Position numbers and translations under genes: made by a program
Shown: piece by piece, positions 7,467 through 14,958 of the stretch
How the letters are laid out: the number at the start of each line of letters is the position of its first letter
Position numbering within the stretch: the first letter of the stretch is position 1
Assembly (NCBI RefSeq): GCF_014287675.1
Contig: NZ_JACOPQ010000003.1
Location: forward strand, 186,001 to 250,000
DNA length: 64,000 nt
Direction of reading: 5' to 3'
Source of the DNA: Lawsonibacter faecis
GTDB taxonomy: Bacteria > Bacillota > Clostridia > Oscillospirales > Oscillospiraceae
Notes under the pieces: model-generated
Told to the model about the DNA's origin: nothing
Databases searched by the model: none
The model's input: only the letters and a program-made list of their open reading frames with translations

Positions 7467-8837
7467 ATGAAAAAAAATCGTCTCTTTTCCCTCCTCCTGG
7501 CCGCCGCCCTCTGCGCCGGCCTCCTCACCCCCCTGGCCGCCGCCACCCCCTCGGTGGACGGGATGCACATCGACGGCAAGGCGGCCATTCTGGTGGACAC
7601 CGCCGACGGCGAGATTCTCTACGAGCAGAACGCCCATGAGAAGATGTACCCCGCCAGCATCACCAAGGTGATGACCGCCCTGCTCACCATTGAGGCCATC
7701 GACGAGGGCCGCTTCACCCTGGAGCAGGAGATCACCGCCAGCAACACGGTGAACGACCGGATGATTTCCGGCGCCTCCACCCAGAACATCAAGGCGGGCG
7801 AGATTATGCCGCTGAAGGACGTGCTGGCCTGCGCCCTCATCCCCTCCGCCAACGAGGCCTGCAATATCCTGGCCGAGACCATCGGCGGCGGCATTGAGGG
7901 CTTCGTGGAGATGATGAACGCCAAGGCGAAGGAGCTGGGCTGCGAGGGCACCAACTTCACCAATCCCCACGGCCTTCACGACGACAACCACTACACCACC
8001 GCCTACGATATCTACCTCATCTGCAACGAGGCCATGAAGTACCCCCTCTTCCGGGAGCTGGTCACCTCCATGGACTACACCGTCCCCGCCACCAATATGA
8101 GCGGCGAGCGTCATTTCTGGGACACCAACGCCCTGATCACCAGCTGGCGCGTCCAGGGCTATACTTACGAGTACGCCACCGGCATCAAGACCGGCTACAC
8201 CCCCGAGGCGGGCTACTGCCTGGCCTCCGCCGCCACCAAGGGGGACCGCTCCCTCATCGCTGTGGTGCTGGGCTGCACCCGGGTGGAGGGCACCACCGGC
8301 AGCGAGGGCCACACCTATTTTTCCGAGAGCAAGCGGCTTTTGCAGTGGGGCTTCTCCAACTTCTCCCGCCAGACCGTTATGGACGCCACCAAGCCCCTCC
8401 TCTCCGTCCCCGTGACCCTCTCCGAGCAGGCCGACAAGGTGGTGGCCGAGCCCAACGGCACCATCTCCGCCACCCTCCCCAACGACGCCGTCATCGACGA
8501 CTTCGAGAAGGATGTGGAGTCCTACTACGAGACCCTGACCGCCCCCGTGGAGAAGGGCATGGTTCTGGGTAAGGTCACCCTCCGCTACGAGGGCAAGGAG
8601 TACGGCACGCTGGACCTGGTGGCCGTGGACAGCGTGGCGCGCTCGGAGCTGCTCTACAACCTGGACCGCATTGAAAAATTCTTCTCCCAGACCTGGGTGA
8701 AGGCCGCGCTGCTGGCCCTCATCCTCCTGATTCTCTTCCTGATCGTCCGTTTCCTGGTCTTCGGCGGCCGCCGCCGGAGAAGCCGGGGCTACGGCAGCCG
8801 GGGCGGCCGGGGCTACAGCGGACGCCGCCGCAGGTAA
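7467..8837 (+). CDS. dacF: D-alanyl-D-alanine carboxypeptidase (PBP5/DacF type)
   Basis: 456 aa from the ATG at 7467 (GGGAG upstream). A signal peptide (KKNRLFSLLLAAALCAGLL) precedes a peptidase S11 domain with all three active-site motifs: SITK (Ser64), SAN (Ser127) and KTG (Lys241). A second beta-rich domain follows. Unlike classic PBP5 with an amphipathic anchor, the end is a true transmembrane helix (AALLALILLILFLIVRFLVF) and an Arg/Gly-rich cytoplasmic tail. It trims pentapeptides of peptidoglycan at the outer face of the membrane. It is monocistronic, with its own promoter and a strong terminator. The dacF symbol follows spore-former convention. Confidence 0.88.
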   Translation: MKKNRLFSLLLAAALCAGLLTPLAAATPSVDGMHIDGKAAILVDTADGEILYEQNAHEKMYPASITKVMTALLTIEAIDEGRFTLEQEITASNTVNDRMISGASTQNIKAGEIMPLKDVLACALIPSANEACNILAETIGGGIEGFVEMMNAKAKELGCEGTNFTNPHGLHDDNHYTTAYDIYLICNEAMKYPLFRELVTSMDYTVPATNMSGERHFWDTNALITSWRVQGYTYEYATGIKTGYTPEAGYCLASAATKGDRSLIAVVLGCTRVEGTTGSEGHTYFSESKRLLQWGFSNFSRQTVMDATKPLLSVPVTLSEQADKVVAEPNGTISATLPNDAVIDDFEKDVESYYETLTAPVEKGMVLGKVTLRYEGKEYGTLDLVAVDSVARSELLYNLDRIEKFFSQTWVKAALLALILLILFLIVRFLVFGGRRRRSRGYGSRGGRGYSGRRRR

Positions 8838-8850
8838 TCGGCTTTCCAAA

Positions 8851-8882
8851 GGCCGGGCAGTTAAACTGCCCGGCCTTTTTTT
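8851..8882 (+). terminator. Intrinsic terminator of dacF
   Basis: A 12-bp stem GGCCGGGCAGTT with complement, small A-rich loop and at least seven T residues, starting 13 bp after the stop. Confidence 0.9.
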
Positions 8883-8958
8883 GTGCCCACGTTCAATGAA
8901 CTGCGAAAGAGAGCCCGCCGCCGCACCCCCGGCGAGCCCGCACCCTCGCCAAACGCCC

Positions 8959-9019
8959 TTGACAGAAGTGGTTTGTCGGGATAAACTATCTGTATCAACA
9001 GGTTTCTTCTAACAAACCA
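8959..9019 (+). promoter_or_regulatory. Promoter and inverted-repeat operator of the BlaI/BlaR-like operon
   Basis: TTGACA (8959-8964) and TAAACT (8982-8987) lie 17 bp apart. Two inverted half-sites, TGGTTTGT (8969-8976) and ACAAACCA (9012-9019), flank the probable start point; BlaI/MecI-type repressors bind such spaced dyads in their own promoters. Confidence 0.6.
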
Positions 9020-9036
9020 TTTTGGAGGCCGCCGTT

Positions 9037-9399
9037 ATGGAAGATTATAAATTGTACGATGCGGAGTACCGCCTCATGGATCTCATCTGGTCCCTGGAGC
9101 CGGTGAACTCCACCGCCCTCTCCAAGCTCTGCCTGGAGCGTTTCGGCTGGAAAAAGCCCACCACCTACAACCTTCTGCGCAAGCTGGGGGAGCGGGGCTT
9201 CCTCAGGAACGAGGCCGCCACCGTCACCGCTCTGGTGAAGCGGGAGCAGGTGCGGCAGTACGAGAGCGAGGCCGTGGTGGAGAAATCCTTCGGCGGCTCC
9301 CTCCCCGCCTTTGTCGCCGCCTTTCTCAGGGGCCGCAGGCTCTCTGCCGATGAGGCGCGGGCGCTGCGCCAAATGATTGAGGAGGCCGGAGATGAGTGA
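9037..9399 (+). CDS. BlaI/MecI-family transcriptional repressor
   Basis: 120 aa, starting at the ATG at 9037 with TTGGAGG 8 nt upstream. The Penicillinase_R winged helix is visible: YDAEYRLMDLIWSLEPVNST, then KPTTYNLLRKLGERGFL. BlaI proteins repress their own operon until the partner M56 protease signals their inactivation. The stop overlaps the start of the protease gene by 8 bp, so the pair is tightly coupled. No beta-lactamase or penicillin-binding protein gene adjoins, so the regulon need not concern beta-lactams. Confidence 0.85.
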   Translation: MEDYKLYDAEYRLMDLIWSLEPVNSTALSKLCLERFGWKKPTTYNLLRKLGERGFLRNEAATVTALVKREQVRQYESEAVVEKSFGGSLPAFVAAFLRGRRLSADEARALRQMIEEAGDE

Positions 9400-12300
9400 C
9401 TTGTTTGCCCATACCCTCCCTGTCCTCTTCGCCGCCCTCCTGCGGATGTCCGCCGTGGCCGCCCTCTGCGCCCTGGCGGTGATGCTCCTGCGGGCCGTTT
9501 TGAAAAAGCTGGGCGCCCCCCGGGGCATCGTCTTCCTGCTCTGGGCGGTGGTGCTGTTCCGCATGGTCTGCCCCTTCTCCTTTGAGAGTCCCGCCGCCGT
9601 CCTCTCCTCCAAGCCCCTGGGCCTGGGCTGGACCGACGGCGTCCCGGCGGCGCCCCCGGCCCCTGCCTTCACCGCCCCGGCAGCCCCCTCCGGCACAGCC
9701 GCCGTCCCGGAGGCGCCCCCTGCCCCATCCCTCCCCGCCGTCTCCACACAGCCGGAGGGGGCCGGCTTTTCCGCGGCGGGCGTGCTCTCCATCCTCTGGG
9801 CCGCTGGCCTGCTGGCCCTCTGCTGCTGGACGGGCCTCTCCTATTTCCGCCTGAAGCGCCGGGTGGAAGCCGCAGTCCGCACCGCCGACGGCGTCTGGGA
9901 GACCGACCGCATCGACAGCCCCTTCGTTCTGGGCTTTTTCCCGCCGAAAATTTATCTTCCCCCGGGTCTCAGCGGCGACACCCGGAGCTATGTCCTCCTC
10001 CATGAGCGCTCCCATATCCGCCGCGGGGACCATGTCGTCAAGGCCGCCGCCTTCCTGGCCCTGGCCGTCCACTGGTTTAACCCCGTGCTCTGGCTGGCGT
10101 GGGCGCTTGCCTGCCGGGACATGGAGGCGGCCTGCGACGAATCGGTGCTACGCCAAAGCGGGGAGGATATCCGCAGGGGCTACTCCGCCGCCCTCCTCGC
10201 ACTGGCCTCCTCCCGTCCGGTGCGGACGCCCCTGGCCTTCGGGGAGAACGGCGTGAAGGGCCGTATCCAGGGCGTTCTGCGCTGGCGCAGGAGCCTGCCC
10301 CTGGCAGCGGCGGCCTTTGCCCTGCTGGCCCTGGCCCTGGGCTTCGTCCTGGCCGCCGACCCGGTGGCCCTGCCCGAGACACCCCCCAGCCTGACCGTGA
10401 GCATCCCCGGCAAAGCCGACTTCCAGTGCGAAGCCTATCCCACCCACTGGGGCGGCGGGGACGGCGGCCCTTTCCCCGTCACGCAGATGCGCCCACTGAT
10501 TTCCGCCGAGGTGGGCGACGCCGTTCACCTCACCTTCTGGTCGGATCTGCCGGATGAAATCGTCATTGAGGACTACCTGCTGGACGGAGGCGCTTCGCCT
10601 CCCGTCCAGCGGATTCAGGACACCGCGCCCGACGGGAGCTTCTACCTCCCCGCCCACAGCGCCTCCACCGGAATCGGCTCCGAGGAGCGGACCATTGTCG
10701 TCCGCTGCCGCTGGAACAGCGGCCTGCGCTATCGGGAATGTGAGTACGGCTTCCGTATGCTGGTCCCCTCCGTCCAGAGCGGGGACTACCCAGCCCCAAT
10801 CGCGCAGGCGGGCAACCGGCCGCTCTACCTGATTGAGTCGGAGGACGCCCCCTCCGTCTCCGGGGACCAGGCCGTGACGGTCACACCCGGCGTAGTCCTC
10901 GCCGTCTCCTTTTCCTCCGACGTTTCCGTGGACTGCCGCGTCCAGCTCTTCCGCCGGGAGACCCTGGAGCCGCTGGGCGGGGAAATCGGCTCTGCCTCAG
11001 CCCGCTCCTTTCAGCTCCCGGACGGCGCCGACGGCGCGGTTCTCCTGAACATCCTCTGTACCTACGAAGACGGCAGGACCGGAAGCTGGTGGAGCCTGCT
11101 GGAGGTCCTTGCCGACGTCCCGCCGGAGGTCGACCAGGAGGTCAGCTTCGACGCGGGCAGGCTCCCAGCCCTCCGCTACCCCGGCGACGCGGACTGGACG
11201 CCCCTCCTCCCCCTGCTCCCCGCCCCCGCCGGCTGGGCCGGAGATGAGACGGCCGCCCGGGACAGCGCCGTCACCCTGGAGGGGATTGACGGCGGCCTCG
11301 CCGTCCAGGCGGGCTTCACCACCTCCAGAGAGGGCTGGGCGGTGGTCTCCATCGGCACCGGCGTGGGCTGGGCGGATATTTACTTCTACCGCTCCCACGA
11401 CGGCGGGTACACCTGGACCGAGTACGGCCGCCCGGAGGCCGCCAAGTGGTACGCCAAATTGGCCGGCTTTTCCGACCCGGACCACGGCGTCATCTGCGTG
11501 GATCTCTTCAACGGCGCGCCCATCTTCACCACCGCCGACGGCGGCAGGACCTGGGAAGCGCTGGATGTCTCCCGGATTTACGCCGATGTGGGCGGATCCG
11601 GCGTGCCGGACGATTCGGTCTATCTGGCCGACTCACTCCTCCTCCAGGGGGACTGGGGCTTCATCACCCTGGAGTGCCGGAGCGGGAGCTGGCCGCCCAT
11701 CTGCCTCTACACCACCGACCGCTTTAAGACCTTCGCCGCCATCGACCGCTTCTGTCTCCCCGCGGGGGACGAGGCGGGCTACCGTATCGTCAGCCTCACC
11801 GGAGACGACGCCTCCATGGACCTCACCCTGGCCCTGCTGGACGGGGACGGGGGTGAGAGCGGCAGGACCGTCCTCCGCTACGACGGCTACGCCTGGCGCC
11901 GGGATCAGCCCATCCCGGACCCGGCGTCCCTGTCGGTGGACGACCTCCCCGCGCCCACATATATGGACTACGGCGGGGAGCACCGGCTGAGCACGCCTCC
12001 CAGCGCGGTCTACAACGACCCCATACGGGTGCTGGCCGATCTGCCCGGGGCGGATATCACCCTCTACGGCCTCAACGAGCGTATCAGCGGCAGCCGCGGT
12101 GTGCTCCTGCGCCGGGGGCGCAGCCTGGACTACTACCCCGGCATCGCCTACCACGAGGGCCCACAGAACATTCAGGCCGAAATGGCTCTGGGCGACTATG
12201 ACGGCGACGGCTCCGACGAGCTGGCCGTTGCGGTTTGTACCGGCGTGGGGACCGACGTCAGCGTGCATGAGCTGCACATCTTCGAGCTTCAGGGCGGCGG

Positions 12301-12670
12301 CTTCTCCCGGCCCGCCAGCCTCACGGAGGAGGACTTGCGCAGCCTGGTGACAGACTATGTGGACAGCGAGAGCTTGGTGGAGGACGGCCGTACCCTGATG
12401 GCCCTCTACTGGTCCGGCACGAAACAGGTGTGCGACCTGACGGCCCTGTCGGAAGATAGTAAGCTGTGGGAACACGCCGCGCCCGCCGACCAGTACCATT
12501 TCGACCTCACCGGCGTTCCCATTCGGGCGAGCACCGTGCTGTCGGTCCGCGGGAGCGTGGGCTTCATCGCCGATTACTCCGCCGACGCGGTCTACGACGG
12601 CGCGTCCATCTCCCTGGACTGGCATACCGGCCGGGTGGAGGTATACGACGAATATCAATTGGCAGAATAA
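9392..12670 (+). CDS. BlaR1-like M56 metallopeptidase fused to a BNR/FG-GAP extracellular region
   Basis: 1092 aa from the ATG at 9392 (GGAGG upstream). Residues 1-330 form an M56 membrane protease: hydrophobic segments near 5-60 and 130-150, the zinc motif HERSH (His204, Glu205, His208), ACDESVL and a last transmembrane helix LALGFVLAADP. Instead of the penicillin-binding sensor of BlaR1, about 760 residues follow: beta-rich segments, two Asp-box/BNR-like repeats (SHDGGYTWTEYG, TADGGRTWEALD) and an FG-GAP-like DYDGDGSDELAV. This region is probably outside the cell and could form a propeller that senses a wall or carbohydrate signal. It pairs with the BlaI-like repressor just upstream. The fusion is continuous with no frame break. 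Confidence 0.82.
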   Translation: MSDLFAHTLPVLFAALLRMSAVAALCALAVMLLRAVLKKLGAPRGIVFLLWAVVLFRMVCPFSFESPAAVLSSKPLGLGWTDGVPAAPPAPAFTAPAAPSGTAAVPEAPPAPSLPAVSTQPEGAGFSAAGVLSILWAAGLLALCCWTGLSYFRLKRRVEAAVRTADGVWETDRIDSPFVLGFFPPKIYLPPGLSGDTRSYVLLHERSHIRRGDHVVKAAAFLALAVHWFNPVLWLAWALACRDMEAACDESVLRQSGEDIRRGYSAALLALASSRPVRTPLAFGENGVKGRIQGVLRWRRSLPLAAAAFALLALALGFVLAADPVALPETPPSLTVSIPGKADFQCEAYPTHWGGGDGGPFPVTQMRPLISAEVGDAVHLTFWSDLPDEIVIEDYLLDGGASPPVQRIQDTAPDGSFYLPAHSASTGIGSEERTIVVRCRWNSGLRYRECEYGFRMLVPSVQSGDYPAPIAQAGNRPLYLIESEDAPSVSGDQAVTVTPGVVLAVSFSSDVSVDCRVQLFRRETLEPLGGEIGSASARSFQLPDGADGAVLLNILCTYEDGRTGSWWSLLEVLADVPPEVDQEVSFDAGRLPALRYPGDADWTPLLPLLPAPAGWAGDETAARDSAVTLEGIDGGLAVQAGFTTSREGWAVVSIGTGVGWADIYFYRSHDGGYTWTEYGRPEAAKWYAKLAGFSDPDHGVICVDLFNGAPIFTTADGGRTWEALDVSRIYADVGGSGVPDDSVYLADSLLLQGDWGFITLECRSGSWPPICLYTTDRFKTFAAIDRFCLPAGDEAGYRIVSLTGDDASMDLTLALLDGDGGESGRTVLRYDGYAWRRDQPIPDPASLSVDDLPAPTYMDYGGEHRLSTPPSAVYNDPIRVLADLPGADITLYGLNERISGSRGVLLRRGRSLDYYPGIAYHEGPQNIQAEMALGDYDGDGSDELAVAVCTGVGTDVSVHELHIFELQGGGFSRPASLTEEDLRSLVTDYVDSESLVEDGRTLMALYWSGTKQVCDLTALSEDSKLWEHAAPADQYHFDLTGVPIRASTVLSVRGSVGFIADYSADAVYDGASISLDWHTGRVEVYDEYQLAE

Positions 12671-12685
12671 AGTTTTCTTTTTCTC

Positions 12686-12716
12686 TTGACTTTGACGCAG
12701 CGTCAAGGTCTATACT
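12686..12716 (+). promoter_or_regulatory. TipA/Mta-type MerR promoter-operator
   Basis: TTGACT (12686-12691) and TATACT (12711-12716) are separated by 19 bp, and the spacer contains the 15-bp dyad TTGACGC-A-GCGTCAA (12692-12706). This matches the layout by which TipA-like activators autoregulate. It lies 26 bp before the regulator's start codon. Confidence 0.82.
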
Positions 12717-12741
12717 CTCCATTGTCAGGAGGGACGCCACT

Positions 12742-13506
12742 ATGGAATACGCCATCAAGGCGCTGGCCGAGCTGGCCGGCGTGACCACCCGGACCCTGCG
12801 CTGGTACGACAGGGAGGGGCTACTCCATCCCCTGCGCACCACGCAGGCGGGTTACCGCATCTACGGCCCGGAGCAGGTGGACAGGCTCCAGCAGATCCTG
12901 TTTTACCGGGAGCTGGGGTTTGAGCTGGCGGACATCCGCTCCATGCTGGACGACCCGGCCTTTGACCGTCAGACGGCGCTGCAGAGCCACCTGGCGGCCC
13001 TGGAGGACCGGCGCGCCCGGCTGGACGCCCTCATCCTGACCGTCCACAGGACCATTGAGAGTACGAAAGGAGGACATACCATGTCCGACAGAGAAAAATT
13101 TGAGGCCTTCAAGCGCGACGCCATCGCCGAGAACGAGGCCAAATACGGCGCGGAGATCCGCAGGAAATACGGCGAGGCCGCCGTGGAGGGCAGCAACAAG
13201 CTGCTGGAGAAGATGAGCCGGGAGGAGTACGACCGCATGAGCGCCATCGGGGAGGCGCTTCAGCGGCGGCTTGAGGCCGCCGTCACAGCCGGCGTCTCCC
13301 CCGAGGGCGAGGAGGGCCGCGCCATCGCCGCCCTCCACAGGGAGTGGCTCTCCTTCACCTGGCCCAGCTATTCCCCCCAGGCCCACGCGGGCCTCGCCGA
13401 GATGTACGTGGCCGACGAGCGCTTCACCGCCTACTACGACAAGTCCGTCCCCGGCTGCGCCGCCTTCCTGTGCCGCGCGGTGGCGGCCTACGCAGCTTCA
13501 CTGTAG
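12742..13506 (+). CDS. MerR-family regulator with TipAS antibiotic-recognition domain
   Basis: 254 aa from the ATG at 12742, with AGGAGGGA 7 nt upstream. The N-terminal MerR winged helix (YAIKALAELAGVTTRTLRWYDREGL is the signature region) is followed by a coiled-coil dimer helix to about residue 110. The C-terminal TipAS-like domain (about 120-250) has SREEYDRMSAIGEA, PSYSPQAHAGLAEMYVAD and ERFTAYYD. TipAS domains bind thiopeptides and other cyclic peptides and trigger drug-resistance genes. An internal ATG at 13081 (GGAGG upstream) could yield the short TipAS form known in Streptomyces. No efflux gene adjoins, so the main target may be itself or lie elsewhere. Confidence 0.88.
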   Translation: MEYAIKALAELAGVTTRTLRWYDREGLLHPLRTTQAGYRIYGPEQVDRLQQILFYRELGFELADIRSMLDDPAFDRQTALQSHLAALEDRRARLDALILTVHRTIESTKGGHTMSDREKFEAFKRDAIAENEAKYGAEIRRKYGEAAVEGSNKLLEKMSREEYDRMSAIGEALQRRLEAAVTAGVSPEGEEGRAIAALHREWLSFTWPSYSPQAHAGLAEMYVADERFTAYYDKSVPGCAAFLCRAVAAYAASL

Positions 13507-13555
13507 GGCGATATTCCGCCCCGCCGCAGAACCCCCGCCCCTGTCCTCAACGGTA

Positions 13556-13593
13556 AAAAGCCCGTCCGCGTGAGAAAACGCGGACGGGCTTTT
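13556..13593 (+). terminator. Terminator of the TipA-like gene
   Basis: A 16-bp perfect stem (AAAAGCCCGTCCGCGT and complement) with loop GAGAAA and a closing T-tract, 50 bp after the stop. The A-rich left side would also work on the opposite strand. Confidence 0.85.
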
Positions 13594-13707
13594 GCAATGC
13601 GGCTGTTTGCGCATCGTATTCAATCATCTATGCGGTTTTGCTTTGGTGTCCTCAATCTCGCGCTCGGGCGGGCCCACATGGTAGAGCCACTCTAGAATCC
13701 TCGCACC

Positions 13708-14204
13708 GTGGAGGGCGATCTGTACCACCGGCAGGCCCACGACGAGAAGCAGCGGGAGCGGCGGGGTGATACCCTGATCCTGCGGGATCTGCCGGTATGC
13801 TCCCCGCCGCTCGGCGTCTCAGGGCGGTGCGACGTGGTGGAGTTCCACGCCGATCTCCAAGGCGTCCCCCTCCGGGGCGAGGACGGCCTTTGGCGGCCCT
13901 ATCCCGCGGAGTTCAAGCGGGGCGCGCCCCCCAAGTCCCACAGCGCCGATGAACTGCAGCTGTGCGCCCCATCCCGGAGGGAGCGCTCTTCTACGGCGAG
14001 ACCCGGCGGCGGACGGCGGCGCCCTTCACACAGGAGCTGCGGGGGCAGGTGCGGGACATGCCGGCGGAGACGCACCGGCACGCCCGCCGGGGGTATACGC
14101 CCAGAGTCAAGCCATCCAAAGCCTGCAGCGCCCGTTCTCTGGAAGAACTCTGCCTGACCGCTCTGCTGCGGGAGCGCACGGCGGGGGCCTATCTGCGCCG
14201 GGCC
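13708..14204 (+). pseudogene. cas4: Decayed cas4 (CRISPR adaptation nuclease) remnant
   Basis: Two frames together recall Cas4 of type I-C systems. Frame 1 (from 13708) reads RERRGDTLILRDLPV, SGRCDVVEF (catalytic Asp) and PAEFKRG (ExK motif), then ELQLCA. Near 13965 the match jumps to frame 3, which resumes with PIPEGALFYGETRRRTA and RVKPSKACSARSLEELC. The N-terminus with the first Fe-S cysteine is missing (a TAG stands in frame at 13693), about 10-15 residues are lost at the frame change, and one cysteine of the C-terminal cluster reads Arg. There is no stop before the Cas1 part. The protein cannot be a functional Cas4. Confidence 0.82.
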
Positions 14205-14954
14205 ATGAGACAGCTGCTGAATACCCTGTTCGTCACCTCGGAGGACATCTACCTCTCCCTGGACGGGGAGAACGTCGCGGCCAACCGGGAAAAAGAGGTG
14301 CTGGCCCGGTACCCCCTGCACACCCTGTCCGGCATCATCTTCTTCGCCTATCCCGGGGCCTCCCCCGCCCTCATGGAGGCCTGTGCCCGGCGGGGCGTGT
14401 TCCTGGCCTTCCGCACCCCCAGGGGAAAATTCCTGGCCCGGGCCTGCGGCGAGGCCAACGGCAGCGTCCTGCTCCGGCGGGAACAGTACCGCTGGGCGGG
14501 CGACCCGGCCCAGAGCTGCCGGGCGGCCCGCTCCATGGTGTTCGGGAAGCTGTACAACGCCTACTGGAGCATTGAGCGCCCCCGGCTGGATCACGGCCTG
14601 CGCGCGGAGGACGCTCGGCTGGACTCCTACATGGGCTTTCTCCACCGGGACTGCCCCGGCCGGAGCTCCCTGGCTCTGGATCTGATGGAGGAGCTGCGCC
14701 CCTGCATGGCGGACCGCTTCGTCCTCACCCTGGTCAACAACCGGGTGCTCAAGCAGGCGGATTTCGACTTCCGGGAGAGCGGCGGGGTCTATTTGACGGA
14801 CGAGGCCCGGCGCGCCTTCCTGCAACGGCGGCAGGAACGGAAGCGGGAAACGCCGACCCATCCGTTTCTGGGCGAGATAATCCCCTGGGGGCTCCTGACC
14901 CCATCGGTTACGTACCCCTCTATATGGAGTTTGGAGATGCGCTTCAATACATAG
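14205..14954 (+). pseudogene. cas1: Internally deleted cas1 integrase remnant (type I-C-like)
   Basis: The N-terminal domain is recognisable (MRQLLNTLFVTSEDIYLSL, then IIFFAYPGASPALMEACARR). After SIERPRLDHGLRAED the sequence jumps to DSYMGFLHRDCPGRSSLALD and LMEELRPCMADRFVLTL, which in full-length Cas1 lie roughly 80-100 residues further on. The deleted segment contains the first catalytic Glu, and the C-terminus after EIIPWGL is replaced by unrelated sequence. It is fused in frame to the cas4 remnant. No cas2, interference genes or repeat-spacer array is seen. It ends 4 bp from the convergent TOPRIM-like gene, whose arrival may have truncated it. Confidence 0.85.
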
Positions 14955-14958
14955 GAAG

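Noticed and set aside
7440..8849. Minus-strand open frame opposite the D-Ala-D-Ala carboxypeptidase
   Set aside because: Shadow of a gene with intact SxxK, SxN and KTG motifs.
13625..13700. Short minus-strand open tail (LEWLYHVGPPEREIEDTK) before the cas4 remnant
   Set aside because: Too short and unrecognised, and it runs into the antisense of the cas4 remnant; could be a gene scrap but cannot be supported.
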